Assembly (NCBI GenBank): GCA_002211745.1
Contig: CP022114.1
Coordinates: forward strand, 1,892,645-1,956,644
Direction of reading: 5' to 3'
From: Kluyvera genomosp. 3
GTDB lineage: Bacteria; Pseudomonadota; Gammaproteobacteria; Enterobacterales; Enterobacteriaceae
Length of the DNA: 64,000 nt
The notes below the pieces were generated by a model, which saw only the letters and a list, made by a program, of their open reading frames with translations, had not been told where the DNA came from and ran no database searches. Shown piece by piece: positions 41,447 through 51,534 of this stretch. The position numbers and the translations under genes are program-made. Each line of letters begins with the position of its first letter. The first letter of the stretch is position 1.

Positions 41447-42658
41447 TTACCCTACCGACGGTAACAGCCCGGTCGCGATCCCTGCCTGAATGACAATCAC
41501 CGCGATCCCGCAGGCAAACACCAGCCACAGCATCGGTTTTCCTCCGGCGACGCGATAGCCGCCCTGAGGGTGATGTTTGCGGCTTTGCAGCGTCAGCAAG
41601 GAAGGAATAATCAGCGCCAGTACCGCCAGAGCCACGCCCGCGTAACCCAGCGCCATAACAAAACCGCGTGGGTAAAACAGCGCGAAGGCCAGCGGCGGCA
41701 GGAAGGTGATACCACCGGTTTGCAGACGGCCACGGACGGTGTTTTTGCGCTGAAACAGGTCCGCCAGATAGTCGAATAGCCCCAGTGCGACACCAAGGAA
41801 AGAGGTCGCCAGCGCCAGGTCGGCAAACAGGTGGACGGCCAGCTCAACGTGCGGCGAGGCGACCACTTCGCGAATCGCCATCAGCAGGCCGTTCAGGCCC
41901 GCGTGCTGAGACATGAGTGTGCTAAACACCGGCGAGTCGATGCTGCCAAGGGTTGCTAACTGCCAGAACAGATAGGCGACCAGCGGGATGGCGCTACCAA
42001 TGATAAAAATACCGCGCAGTTTGCGCACGTCGCCGTTCATGTAGCTGACGATACTCGGTACGCTGCCGTGGAAGCCAAACGAAGTAAAGATAACCGGAAT
42101 CGCCGACAGGGCCAGCCCCTGGGCAAGCGGCAGCGTCATCAGGTTTATTTTGTGAATATGCGGCAGCAGCAGCGCCAGCATGACGATCAGAAAGATGATT
42201 TTGGCGCTGAACAGGAAGCGGTTAAACAGATCGACCAGCGAGGTGCCCACACAGATGACCATGCCGCCAATCGCGGTAAACAGCAGAACGCCCAGCGCAG
42301 GCGGCATATCCATGCTAAACCACTGGCTGAGGCTTGACGCCAGTAGTTCGCCCGCGCCGCTGATATAGGCCGCCGTGAGGGCGTACATCAGGAACATCAT
42401 GCTAAAGCCGGTGACCCATTGCCCATGGCGTCCCAGGTAGCGTAGCGCCAGAGAGCCCAGCCCGGTGTCGGCGGGAACGTGTTGATATACTTCCAACAGC
42501 AGCAGGGCGGTGTAGCACATTAATGCCCACAGGCCGACCAGCAGCACCAGCGTGACGCCAAAGCCGACGCCCGCCGAGGCGAGCGGCATTGCCAACATTC
42601 CTGCGCCGATGGTGGTGCCGGCGACGATTAAAATACTCCCCAGAGTACGGTTCTTCAC
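41447..42658 (-). CDS. tyrP: TyrP, tyrosine-specific proton symporter
   Basis: Inner-membrane tyrosine permease of the AAAP/HAAAP family. It has 403 residues, the same as E. coli, and about 11 hydrophobic segments. The start [20 protein letters not shown] and the block [20 protein letters not shown] are diagnostic. It is intact. A TyrR-type operator lies in the upstream gap shared with yecH. Confidence 0.95.
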   Translation of the reverse strand: MKNRTLGSILIVAGTTIGAGMLAMPLASAGVGFGVTLVLLVGLWALMCYTALLLLEVYQHVPADTGLGSLALRYLGRHGQWVTGFSMMFLMYALTAAYISGAGELLASSLSQWFSMDMPPALGVLLFTAIGGMVICVGTSLVDLFNRFLFSAKIIFLIVMLALLLPHIHKINLMTLPLAQGLALSAIPVIFTSFGFHGSVPSIVSYMNGDVRKLRGIFIIGSAIPLVAYLFWQLATLGSIDSPVFSTLMSQHAGLNGLLMAIREVVASPHVELAVHLFADLALATSFLGVALGLFDYLADLFQRKNTVRGRLQTGGITFLPPLAFALFYPRGFVMALGYAGVALAVLALIIPSLLTLQSRKHHPQGGYRVAGGKPMLWLVFACGIAVIVIQAGIATGLLPSVG

Positions 42659-42749
42659 GCTTTCCTCTACTTCACAACGTATTCACAACGAAAGATGTCG
42701 CGCAGAGTATGTGAATCCGCTGCTTTCGTCAAATCTGAATTACAGCTGA

Positions 42750-42767
42750 TGTATACTTATGTTTACG
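42750..42767 (-). promoter_or_regulatory. Candidate TyrR box for tyrP
   Basis: TGTATA-CTTATG-TTTACG fits the TyrR pattern TGTAAA-N6-TTTACA with two mismatches, about 90 bases upstream of tyrP. E. coli tyrP is controlled by TyrR at this position. Confidence 0.55.
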
Positions 42768-42853
42768 GTTTTAATAAGGCTACAGAAAGCTGCGCTAGCG
42801 CAAAACATGCAATACAAATGCAGTTTATGGTGGCGTTTTTTAAGGGAGAAATA

Positions 42854-43093
42854 ATGGACTCTATTCACGGTCACGAAGTACTGAATATGATGATTGCATC
42901 CGGCGAACAGTACAGTGTTGAAAGCCTGGAGGCGGCTATTCATGCGCGTTTCGGCGAGCAGGTGCGTTTTCATACCTGTTCAGCGGAAAATATGACCGCT
43001 GGCGAGCTGGTGGCTTTTTTGCAGAAGAAAGGCAAGTTTATTCCGCAGGAATCTGGCTTTACGACGGAAGAAAGTAAAATTTGCCGTCATTAA
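42854..43093 (+). CDS. yecH: YecH, small DUF2492 protein
   Basis: A 79-residue protein starting MDSIHGHEVLNMMIASGEQY, with FGEQVRFHTCSAENMTAGEL and ending KICRH. His/Cys residues (HGH, HTC, CRH) hint at metal binding. It is the same length as E. coli YecH; the function is not established. GGAGAA precedes ATG. It is divergent from tyrP and convergent with ftnA. Confidence 0.92.
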   Translation: MDSIHGHEVLNMMIASGEQYSVESLEAAIHARFGEQVRFHTCSAENMTAGELVAFLQKKGKFIPQESGFTTEESKICRH

Positions 43094-43127
43094 TCGGCAG
43101 CGGCGTAAAAACGCCGCTGCACAAATA

Positions 43128-43625
43128 TTAATTCTGGGTATCGAGCGTGGCCAGCTCTTTATCAATAAAGTACAGCCCTTCGCCGCTTTTGCCCGCCAGC
43201 GTTAACTTATCGATTACTGATTTAAACAGTTTTTCTTCTTCATGCTGTTCAGCGACATACCATTGCAGGAAATTAAAGGTCGGATAATCCTGGTTGGACA
43301 TGGCGGCGTGAGCCAGTTCATTAATTTTGCTGGTAATCAACTGCTCGTGTTCGTAGGTCACGCGGAACAGTTCGTCCAGTGAGGCGTACTCGGCAAAAGG
43401 TGAAGAGACTGTGTTGATGCGCGGCAGGCTGCCGGTGTCGGTCAGATAATCGAACAGGCGCTGCATATGCGTCATCTCTTCCTGCGCGTGGCGGCGTAAA
43501 AAGGCGGCGGCGCCTTCAAAGCTGTTGTAGCTGCACCAGGCGCTCATTTGTTGATACAGCAGCGAAGAATAAAGTTCGAGATTCATCTGTTCATTTAATT
43601 TCTCGATCATTGGCGCTTTCAGCAT
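43128..43625 (-). CDS. ftnA: FtnA, ferritin
   Basis: Iron-storage ferritin of 165 residues that assembles into a 24-mer shell. Ferroxidase ligands are seen in [10 protein letters not shown] and [16 protein letters not shown]. The tail [20 protein letters not shown] is typical. It is intact. In E. coli it is induced by iron through Fur and H-NS relief; the upstream region is AT-rich. Confidence 0.96.
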   Translation of the reverse strand: MLKAPMIEKLNEQMNLELYSSLLYQQMSAWCSYNSFEGAAAFLRRHAQEEMTHMQRLFDYLTDTGSLPRINTVSSPFAEYASLDELFRVTYEHEQLITSKINELAHAAMSNQDYPTFNFLQWYVAEQHEEEKLFKSVIDKLTLAGKSGEGLYFIDKELATLDTQN

Positions 43626-43815
43626 GGTGTCGCTCCTGAAAAAATACGTTAATAGTTAATTACATCGGAACTATAAATTGTTATTTATTTATTTGCAAAA
43701 GGTAAATATAAAATGATTTATATAATAATGCGAATGTGAATAAAACTCATTGGCAGAAATATAACAATAGATATCAAGAGGGAAATAATAACGCCGGAAT
43801 TCACCGGCGAGTGAA

Positions 43816-44151
43816 CTAATACCAGGCGCTGGTAGCAGGAATATTGGCGACACCCCGGCACTGGTATTGCAGGGTAATATATTCGTTGAGGCACAGTGAG
43901 CCGCTAATGGTGGAGCAGGTGGAAATGGGCTGACCATAGGAAAATGCGGTGGCGTAGCCCATTTGCTGGCAGGCCTTATTGGCCTCGGACTGGGCCAGGT
44001 AACTGTCGGTGCGGGCGTTTTGCAGTACCGCCTGCCCGTAGGTCAGGCGAACGATACCGCTGGTCGCATCAACTTCGCTGACGCTTGCTGTGCGGGGAAC
44101 CGAGCACGCGGAAAGTGCCAGCAGGGCAGGGATAAGTAGGAGGCTTTTCAT
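43816..44151 (-). CDS. yecR: YecR-like lipoprotein
   Basis: A 111-residue lipoprotein. I start at MKSLLLIPALLALSAC, a type II signal peptide with lipobox LSAC; a longer upstream frame has no signal sequence. The mature part has SGIVRLTYGQAVL, ANKACQQMGYATAFSYG and a Cys-rich end (STCSTISGSLCLNEY, LQYQC). This fits the YecR family, which in E. coli is a flagellar class 3 gene. I see no clear sigma-28 promoter here. Confidence 0.85.
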   Translation of the reverse strand: MKSLLLIPALLALSACSVPRTASVSEVDATSGIVRLTYGQAVLQNARTDSYLAQSEANKACQQMGYATAFSYGQPISTCSTISGSLCLNEYITLQYQCRGVANIPATSAWY

Positions 44152-44237
44152 CAAGTCGCTCTGCGCAATCTGTCGTAATCTTATTGTAGCCGCCACCCTC
44201 GGTGGCCAATCCCTTGAATAGTCGCCAGATTCAGGGG

Positions 44238-46423
44238 TTAATCCGCTTGTGACTCATAAATGGCCTGAAACTGCAGATGCAACTGGCAAAACAGTTTGAC
44301 CAGCGTCGGATCAAAATGGCTGCCGGAACTGCTGACGATAATTTCGTAGGCACGTTCATGGGAGAAGCTGGGCTTGTAGACTCGTTTTTGCCGCAGGGCA
44401 TCGTAAACATCGGCGATTGCCAGAATGCGTGCCTCCAGCGGGATGGCTTCACCGGCTAATCCATCCGGATAGCCGCTGCCGTCCCATTTTTCATGATGAT
44501 AATGGATCAGGTTTTCCGCCACAGAGCCGAGCACCAGCCCCTGGACGATACGCCAGCCTTTCACTGAGTGCTGCTGAATTTGCTTAAACTCGTCCTCGGT
44601 GAGTTTGCCCTGCTTACGCAGAATCATCTCGGGAACGGCAATTTTGCCAATATCATGCAGCGAAGCGAAATTTTCAATGTCACGAATCTGGCGCTGGGGC
44701 AGCTTCATCGCGCGGGCCAACAGGCTGCAATAGGCAGAAACGCGACGGATATGGCAACCGGTCTCATCATCGTGGACGTGATTAATCTTTTCCATTGCCT
44801 CGACAATACTGCGGTTAATCGCCCGGTTTTGGTTCATATGTCGCCACATCATCAGCATCATACTCAGGATAAAGATCAGCGCGGCCAGCAGCCCGGCGCT
44901 AATAATTTGTAATGTATTTTTACTTAGCGACGTGGAGGCCGCGACGCTGGTGGGAGGCATGAGCTGGTGACGATAGCTGGAGATGAGATGAACCTGAGCC
45001 AGCAGCGCGTGCAGAGGGTGATCGATGTTCACCCAGGTCCCTATCTGATAGCTGGAATGGGTCAGCCCGGCAACTTTCAGCGCGCCGCGGAACAGATCGC
45101 TGCCGCGTAGGGCTTGCTCCAGCGAGCTTAAATCACCAAGAATAAAGTCGATTTGGTTGTTATCGATGGTATCCAGCAGTTCGTCGATGGTGGCGCGGGC
45201 GACCAACGTCACGTCGGTACCAAACCGCTGGCGCAGATAGTATGCGGCAAACGAACCGCGTATCACGCCAATCCGCTGATAGCGCACCTGTTCTTCATCA
45301 AGAATAAACGGCTGACCGACCTTATTGTAATAGGCGTTGTACCAGTTCAGCAGCGGGCCAACCAGGCCTTCCAGCTGTGCGCCGTCGCGGACATCAATAA
45401 TATCGGCAAGCCGCAGTGGCCACTCTTCGTTCTTCATGCGAATCAAATAATTATCAACGAATTGAACGTCAACGTTGATATTAAGCAGATCGCGAAGATC
45501 GTTAACCATGCTGATGGCGCTGCCATGATATCCCTGATTATCTTTCCAGATAATGGGAGAGAAGTTCTCATTCTTCGGCAGCCACAGCGTCAGACGATTT
45601 TCCTGTAACCAGTTGCGCTCTTCGGGGTGATGATGAGGTTATGGCGGAGAAACTCTATCTGGCTTTGCTCTTCCAGCGCCTGAAGCTTGCCGTTTTGCTG
45701 CCACTCGTTAATCAACTGATTGATGTTGTTGCGTAGTGAAATGAGTTCCGGGCTTATCCCGAATGAGGCGGTGATACGCAGTGAATCAAATGGACGAGAA
45801 ATGGTGTAGTAGTACTGTGGGCTGCCGATTTCTCTGTCTTCGTTGATGTAGAAATCGGCACCGCCGCTGCGCAGAATTTGCAAGGCCTCTTTACTGCTGT
45901 CGACCTCGATGATTTGTTGAAATGTCAGGGAGGGATAAGCTTGTTTGACGATCGTCTGGGTTGGATCGTGCCGGCGGAAAATGACTCTTGTGTCGTTCAG
46001 GTCTCGTACGGTCTTGGCTTGTCGAGTGATGCTGGCGGTAACGATGGTGTTTTCGAGCAGGCGTAAGGAAAGGATTGTATTCTTCAGATGTTCACGGGTT
46101 TGCAGCACGCTGGCGTAGAGCCCGTAGTCATGATGGCTGAAGCGCTGTTCGAACGTGGTGCCGTCAATGGGCTGCAGGGTCAGATTATAGCCGTAGCGTG
46201 AATTGATGGCGTGCAGCAGTTCGGGATAGAACCCGCGAAACTGTCCGTGGTCGTCGCGCCAGAATTCAAAATTATCGGCATCGAGTATCCAGACAGGGAC
46301 GGTGGAAGCCGTTTTGACTTTTTGTGGCGGTACGGCAAGAGCGCGAGTCGTGCAAACGAGCAACAGGGTCAGTAGAACAAGGAGACCCAGCCCGCGTCGA
46401 AGAGATCGGCAGTTCTGTGTCAC
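44238..46423 (-). CDS. HD-GYP c-di-GMP phosphodiesterase with two periplasmic binding domains (one frame break)
   Basis: A 728-residue predicted c-di-GMP hydrolase. Signal-type N-terminus (GLGLLVLLTLLLVCTTRALA), then two tandem SBP family 3 domains (about 40-275 and 285-500), a membrane helix near 508-530 (IISAGLLAALIFILSMMLMM) and an HD-GYP domain with ASLHDIGKIAVPE, HYHHEKWDGSGYPDG and ADVYDALRQKRVYK. The metal and GYP residues are present, so it should be active. One C missing at 45624-45627 breaks the frame; repaired TPEERNWLQENRLTLWLP joins the halves. GTG start with AAGGAA. The ligand is unknown, possibly an amino acid. Confidence 0.9.
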
Positions 46424-46711
46424 AAGTCAGTTCCTTTGCGAAGACTATTTTATCCATTTAATAGCGTATATTTTGTGGGCCCATTATTGCCCTTAAGTCA
46501 GTTTAGACCACCGTGTGGCCTGGTAACAGTAAAAAAATAATGGTTTATGTAATGATTTATCTACCCGGCATAGGCCAAAAGTGTGACCGCCTCAGTAAAA
46601 AGTAAAACCATTTTTCATAAAATTTGAAAGTGCGTTTGTCTGGTAGTAAGGTTACTGTAACGTAATCGAACGACTGCGGGAAATCCCGCGTAGCTTTCAG
46701 GAGAGGAAAGA

Positions 46712-47350
46712 ATGAAAATTGCACTGATGATGGAAAACAGCCAGGCCAGCAAGAACGCGACTATTCATCATGAGTTAAAAGCCGTTGCCGATGAAAAAGG
46801 CTTCCCGGTCTACAACGTGGGCATGAGCGATGAAAACGATCATCACCTGACCTACATTCACCTGGGTATCATGGCCAGCATCCTGCTGAACTCTAAAGCG
46901 GTAGATTTCGTCGTCACTGGCTGTGGTACCGGTCAGGGTGCGCTGATGTCCCTGAACATCCACCCGGGCGTTGTTTGTGGCTACTGCCTGGATCCAGCAG
47001 ACGCCTTCCTGTTTGCCCAGATCAACAACGGTAACGCGCTGTCTCTGGCCTTCGCCAAAGGTTTTGGCTGGGGTGCGGAACTGAACGTTCGCTATATGTT
47101 TGAAAAAGCGTTCACCGGTCGTAACGGTGAAGGCTACCCGCCAGAGCGTAAAGAACCTCAGGTTCGTAACGCCGGTATCCTGAACCAGGTTAAAGCGGCG
47201 GTGGTGAAAGAGAACTATCTGGATACTCTGCGCGCTATCGACCCGGCGCTGGTGAAAACTGCCGTCTCCGGTCAGCGTTTCCAGGAATGCTTCTTTGAAA
47301 ACTGCCAGAACAAAGAAATCGAAGCCTTTGTTCGCGAGATCCTGGCGTAA
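46712..47350 (+). CDS. RpiB/LacA/LacB family sugar-phosphate isomerase
   Basis: A 212-residue protein starting MKIALMMENSQASKNATIHH. The phosphate and active-site region VVTGCGTGQGALMSLNIHPG resembles the RpiB/LacAB cysteine loop. The C-terminal half (REILA end, CFFENCQNKEIEAFVREI) is longer than in RpiB (about 149 residues). Its substrate is not known. A strong ribosome site (CAGGAGAGG) and codon use typical of well-expressed genes are seen. It is monocistronic with its own terminator. Confidence 0.85.
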   Translation: MKIALMMENSQASKNATIHHELKAVADEKGFPVYNVGMSDENDHHLTYIHLGIMASILLNSKAVDFVVTGCGTGQGALMSLNIHPGVVCGYCLDPADAFLFAQINNGNALSLAFAKGFGWGAELNVRYMFEKAFTGRNGEGYPPERKEPQVRNAGILNQVKAAVVKENYLDTLRAIDPALVKTAVSGQRFQECFFENCQNKEIEAFVREILA

Positions 47351-47377
47351 GTCAGACGTTCTCCTTTCTAATAAAAA

Positions 47378-47403
47378 CCCACGCTCTGGCGTGGGTTTTT
47401 TTA
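47378..47403 (+). terminator. Intrinsic terminator after the RpiB-like gene
   Basis: CCCACGC (47378-47384) pairs with GCGTGGG (47389-47395) around TCTG, flanked by A and T runs; it could also serve the convergent MFS gene. Confidence 0.9.
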
Positions 47404-47413
47404 TGCCGTGAAC

Positions 47414-48836
47414 TCAGGCTTTGGCTTTCTTCGACACCGCGCTGCCCGCGTCTCGCGTCAGATGCAGGGTATCTATCATCCCCACCAGGCAAATCAGCGC
47501 GATAAAGACAAAGGCCAGACGGAAGCTGATACCGGGTACCGCGCTGAGATCCAGTACGGCGCTGAGTTTCTCACCGATACGAATCCCAATCGCCCGAGTG
47601 TGATACCCAGGCCAATCGCCAGCTGGCTGGCGGTACTGAACAGCGTGTTGGCATAGCTCATTTGCGGTGAGGGTACGTCGGCAAAGGCCAGCGTGCTGAC
47701 GCCGGTAAATTGAATCGAGCGGAACACGCCGCCGAGGTACAGTACCAGCATAATCACCCATACCGGCGTCTGCGGTGTCAGGAAGGCGCAGGCGACCAGC
47801 GCCAGTACGTTCAGCGCACCGTTAATCAACAGCAGGCGGCGGAAGCCCAGCCAGCGAATGAGCGGAGTGGTGGCCGGCTTAATCGTCAGGTTGCCCACGA
47901 ACACCGCCAGCACCAACAGGCCGGAGTGGAACGGATCCATACCAAAACCGACCTGAAAGAGTAGGGGAAGCAGGAACGGTACGGCACTGATGGAAGCACG
48001 GAACAATGAACCGCCGTACATCGTGACGCGGAAAGTGGGCACCTTGAGAGCATCCATTCGGATCATCGGCGCCGGGCTGCGGCGGAAATGGGACAGCGCA
48101 TAGTAAAAAGTGGCGCTGCCAAGCAGCAGTAGCGTGATGATTAAGCCGCCCTGCATCTTCTCTGCGCCCAGCAGTTCCATCGCGTAGACCAGGCTCACCA
48201 TTGACACCGAAGTGGCGAGAAAACCCGGTAGATCGAATGGCCGCCGCTCATCGTCGCGGATGTTGGGGATAATCCGCAACGCCAGCAGGATGGCGATAAT
48301 GCCCAACGGGACATTAATGAAGAATATCCAGCGCCAGTCGGCCACTTTGGTAATAAATCCACCCAGGGGAGGCCCGATAATCGGCGCAATCAGCGCAGGC
48401 CAGGTGAGCGTGGCAATGGCGGTGATGAGCAGGTGTTTTGGCGTGGTACGAAGGACGGCTAACCGCCCGACAGGAACCATCAGCGCGCCGCCTACGCCTT
48501 GTAGAATACGCATGGCCACGAAACCGTGAGCGCTGGTGGCGAGGCCGCAAAATACGGAAGAGACGGTGAAAATGGCGAGCGCGAGGCTGAATATGGTGCG
48601 CGCGCCGAAGCGGTCCGCTATCCAGCCGCTGGCCGGTATGAGTACGGCCAGCGTGATCAAGTAGGCGCTAATGCCGATATTAAGATCGACGGCTTCCACG
48701 CCAAAGGTTTTCGCCATATCTGGCAGGGCGGTGGCAATCACCGTCCCATCGAGGAACTCCATAAAGAATGCACCGGCAACAAGCAGCGCTGCAGGGGATA
48801 CCCACGGCTCGCCTGGGCCTGGAGAGGCTCATTCAT
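47414..48836 (-). CDS. MFS multidrug-type exporter, DHA2 family (two frame breaks)
   Basis: Proton-driven exporter of the EmrB/QacA type, about 474 residues after repair. The family motif LLVAGAFFMEFLDGTVIATAL lies at the N-terminus; motif GWIADRFGART and ILQGVGGALMVPVGRL follow. Start MNEPLQAQASRGYP at 48836; one C missing near 48797 separates it from the rest, and one G near 47598 separates the last helix (AFVFIALICLVGMIDTLHL). The substrate is unknown. No linked MFP partner is present. Confidence 0.88.
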
Positions 48837-48979
48837 CGTTGCGTTACCCTATCAAATTAATACGTAAAATTTATAGATTTTGTAGATGCTGCAAGTGACA
48901 GATTTTCATAACAATTTCTTTATAAATTTAACATGTATGGTAATTATTATGTGATTTAACTCTCAAAATGGTTGATTTT

Positions 48980-48995
48980 TGTGATGGCGCTCATA
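48980..48995 (+). promoter_or_regulatory. Candidate CRP site over the azuC promoter
   Basis: TGTGATGGCGCTCATA fits TGTGA-N6-TCACA with few mismatches and overlaps the likely -10 TATTAT (48994-48999). E. coli azuC is repressed by CRP, so an overlapping site is expected. Confidence 0.6.
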
Positions 48996-49046
48996 TTATG
49001 TACCTAAAGACAATAACACCTGCATAACAAAAACTGGAGCATCAAC

Positions 49047-49136
49047 ATGAAACAGCGCATGCGTAAAATCCTCAAAAGCATGTTCGAGAACTATTGCAAG
49101 ACTTTCAAAGACGTACCGCCAGGCGCTATGTTCTGA
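49047..49136 (+). CDS. azuC: AzuC, 29-residue membrane-associated small protein
   Basis: MKQRMRKILKSMFENY, then CKTFKDVPPGAMF: an amphipathic, basic helix almost identical in pattern to the 28-residue E. coli AzuC, which binds and stimulates glycerol-3-phosphate dehydrogenase GlpD at the inner membrane. A ribosome site (CTGGAG) precedes ATG. It lies in the same place as in E. coli, between yecR and yecJ. Confidence 0.93.
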   Translation: MKQRMRKILKSMFENYCKTFKDVPPGAMF

Positions 49137-49144
49137 TAAAAAAA

Positions 49145-49165
49145 CCTGCTGCGGCAGGTTTTTTT
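49145..49165 (+). terminator. Terminator of azuCR
   Basis: CCTGC (49145-49149) pairs with GCAGG (49154-49158), extended by A-T pairs, followed by a T run. Confidence 0.88.
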
Positions 49166-49217
49166 TATCTTCAGCAAAAGTAGGTTACTATTACGCTCCG
49201 CAAAACAGGAGCAAAAA

Positions 49218-49467
49218 ATGTCTCAGAACCTCACCCGAACGATGAACTGGTTTCCGACGTTGTCGCCTGCCAACTCGTTATCAAACAGATCCTCGACGTT
49301 ATCGATGTTATCGCGCCAGTTGAAGTTCGTGAAAAGATGGCAACCCAGCTGAAAGCGATTGACTTTACCACTCATCCGGCGGGGCCGATCCGGTAACGTT
49401 GCGGGCGATTCAGAAAGCGATTGCGCTGATTGAGCTGAAGTTTACGCCACAGGATGCGACGCACTGA
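49218..49467 (+). CDS. yecJ: YecJ, DUF2766 small protein (two frame breaks)
   Basis: After adding a C at 49234-49236 and a G at 49381-49384 the frame reads [20 protein letters not shown], then [20 protein letters not shown] and [13 protein letters not shown], giving 83 residues, the length of E. coli YecJ. It is unreadable without repair, so an automatic caller would miss it. A GGAGC ribosome site precedes ATG. The function is unknown. Confidence 0.88.
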
Positions 49468-49503
49468 TCCGGAATTGATGTCCTCAGGACTAAGTTCAGA
49501 AAG

Positions 49504-49531
49504 AACAAGGGCGGCCATGGCCGCCCTTGTT
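49504..49531. terminator. 28-base perfect palindrome between yecJ and ftnB
   Basis: The left arm 49504-49517 pairs exactly with 49518-49531, with a central CCATGG. It would form a 12-base stem with a CATG loop in RNA from either strand. It lies between convergent genes, so a bidirectional terminator is the simplest reading. Confidence 0.8.
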
Positions 49532-49537
49532 GCGTAA

Positions 49538-50041
49538 TTAATGCTGCTGTTGGTTAACGATGTTCAGCAGATGCTGGTCCGTTTGCTGGATGCAGAGGCC
49601 CGCTTTACGCGCGCTGCGCACTTCATCCAGAATGGTCTTCAGCAAGATACCATCCTGTTCCTGCTCTTCTTCCAGTGCGTTGAGGAAACTCAGGGTGTTA
49701 TCGTCATGAAGCACTTTTGCCTGTTCAGTCAACTCAGACAGCGTAGAGCTGCGCTGCGCGTGATCTTCAATGGTTTTCAGGAAAAGATCTTCGAGGGTGG
49801 CGCACTTATCTTCTTGGGTTTCAAAAGCTTTCACGACCGGATAAGCGCCAGATTTTTTCATATAATCGAACACACGCATCATTTGCGTTACGCTGGATTG
49901 TGCCCGTGAACGTAAAAACGTCGCGGTACCATTCAGTCGATGTTCTGAGCACCACTCGCTCAAACGCAAATAATGATTAGATGCATAAAATTCGAGATTC
50001 ATCTGAGCATTAAGCTTTTGAACCATTCCTGGAACTGCCAT
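49538..50041 (-). CDS. ftnB: FtnB, ferritin-like protein
   Basis: A 167-residue ferritin paralogue, the same length as E. coli Ftn[17 protein letters not shown] is kept, but the second ferroxidase segment reads [16 protein letters not shown] where FtnA has [13 protein letters not shown], so the Glu and His ligands are missing, as in other FtnB proteins. It is thought to help iron-sulfur repair and iron release rather than bulk storage. It is intact. Confidence 0.94.
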   Translation of the reverse strand: MAVPGMVQKLNAQMNLEFYASNHYLRLSEWCSEHRLNGTATFLRSRAQSSVTQMMRVFDYMKKSGAYPVVKAFETQEDKCATLEDLFLKTIEDHAQRSSTLSELTEQAKVLHDDNTLSFLNALEEEQEQDGILLKTILDEVRSARKAGLCIQQTDQHLLNIVNQQQH

Positions 50042-50673
50042 ACAAATATCCTTATTACTGGTAGGAACGATACGCGTGATACCGCATAGTATCTTAATAG
50101 CCGCTAACCATGCGCTATTTACGCGTTGGAGTGTAACTACATATTACTCGTAGTCTTCAACCATGAACAAAAGATATAATTCCTCTTGTGTTCAGAAAAA
50201 AGAATACTCTTAGTTTTGGTATAAGAAAACTCTCATGAGCCGCTTTTTACGTTTCGTTACAACCTATATTGCTAATATCTTAATTCGCAAAATATTATTT
50301 TCGTAACCCTATGAATTATAGAGAATGTAACTTTCCGGCATACTCTGCGTAAGGCTTTGTTAACATACGAATTCTATGTTGCATTACGTACATCATGAAG
50401 TGTGATCTAACTCTGATTTTCAACCGGATAACGATGGCTCAGATAGGCGCGTTACGCATTATTTGCTATCAATAGTGCATCGCGAATAATAATTCTTATT
50501 TATATATCATGATATATGTCGGCTCCCCAATATTAGAATGATGGCAAATTTGTTTTAGATCATTTTTGATAATGGCCGGCAAGAGGATTATGTTCGCGTC
50601 ATGACGAGTACGCCAAATCCTTCCCCATTCGTCACCAGGAGGGATTCGTTTATATGAATTTACAGGAGTTAAA
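50042..50673. other. AT-rich intergenic region between ftnB and the DJ-1 gene
   Basis: 632 bases with no supported gene. It contains a 16-base perfect palindrome ATATATCATGATATAT (50502-50517), about 157 bases before the DJ-1 start, and many A/T tracts. It presumably carries the ftnB and DJ-1 gene promoters. Confidence 0.5.
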
Positions 50674-51231
50674 ATGAAACAGGTTGCTGTACTGCTGGCC
50701 CCGGGTTTTGAAGAAGGGGAAGCGATTGTCACTATCGATATCCTGCGCCGTCTGCATATTGGTGTTGAGCTGGTGTCGTGCGCTGAGTCACGCGCGGTGG
50801 TGAGTTATCACGATATCCCGATGGTGGCTGACGCCACGCTGGCAGAACGTCTTGATACCCTGTACGACGCTGTCGTCCTGCCGGGTGGCCCGCAGGGGAG
50901 CGTGAATCTGGCGGCGAATAAAGACGTAGTTAATTTTGTGGCCGCGCATGATGCCGCGGGCAAACTGATCTGCCCAATCTGCTCAGCCGCTGCGCGCGTG
51001 CTGGCCGGCAATGATCTGCTGAAAGGCCGTCGCTATGTCTGCTCCGGGGATCTGTGGCAGGACGTGAAAAACGGGGAATACGTTGATGCGCCGGTGGTTG
51101 AAGACGGCAATCTGATTAGCGGTAAAGGATTCGGTCATGTCTTTGACTTTGCCTTTACCGTCGCGGCACGTCTGCTGGGCGATGAAGCGCCGGTGCGCGA
51201 CCACGCCGATCATATCTATTACCGCTGGTAA
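50674..51231 (+). CDS. DJ-1/PfpI family protein
   Basis: A 185-residue protein starting MKQVAVLLAPGFEEGEAI with the DJ-1 Glu (FEEGEA) and nucleophile elbow LICPICSAAARVL; the reactive Cys is the second of a CxxC. It is related to the YajL group, with proposed roles in glyoxal or oxidative stress defence. E. coli has no such gene at this spot. CAGGAG precedes ATG. It is followed by a terminator. The exact function is unproven. Confidence 0.88.
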   Translation: MKQVAVLLAPGFEEGEAIVTIDILRRLHIGVELVSCAESRAVVSYHDIPMVADATLAERLDTLYDAVVLPGGPQGSVNLAANKDVVNFVAAHDAAGKLICPICSAAARVLAGNDLLKGRRYVCSGDLWQDVKNGEYVDAPVVEDGNLISGKGFGHVFDFAFTVAARLLGDEAPVRDHADHIYYRW

Positions 51232-51298
51232 TTAATCGGCCACCTCAGAGAAAGGTATATCTTCGCTGAGGATATAGATAAATAAGCTATTCTCTCTG

Positions 51299-51327
51299 CG
51301 CGAATTGTCTGACAATTCGCGTTTTTT
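51299..51327 (+). terminator. Terminator after the DJ-1 gene
   Basis: CGCGAATTGT (51299-51308) pairs with ACAATTCGCG (51312-51321), loop CTG, then six T. Confidence 0.9.
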
Positions 51328-51534
51328 ATATGTACTTATCTGCTGAATCTATGCATCACCTTACTGTAATTCAGGGGTGTGATGGCGCTCTCTTCTGAAT
51401 GGTTAATTCCTGGCTATTAATGTTTCAACATAGTTAACGCTGTTAATTGTGCAGCTAATACTTTGTTTTATGTCCGATTTAAATGGTTTGTCTGATTTTC
51501 CCTACATAAAAGAACATTAAGGCTGGAGTTAACC
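51328..51534 (+). promoter_or_regulatory. araFGH promoter region
   Basis: 207 bases upstream of araF with a TGTGATGGCGCT half-site at 51379-51390 resembling CRP, and AT-rich tracts. In E. coli AraC and CRP act here. I cannot place AraC sites with confidence. The ribosome site is GGAG before ATG 51535. Confidence 0.45.

Larger units (their letters stand above)
49003..49165 (+). ncRNA. azuR: AzuCR dual-function RNA
   Basis: In E. coli AzuR (formerly IsrB) is a 164-base transcript that encodes AzuC and also base-pairs with mRNAs. The interval from the inferred start near 49003 to the terminator end at 49165 is about 163 bases, matching. The start is inferred from the -10; the end is seen. Confidence 0.75.
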
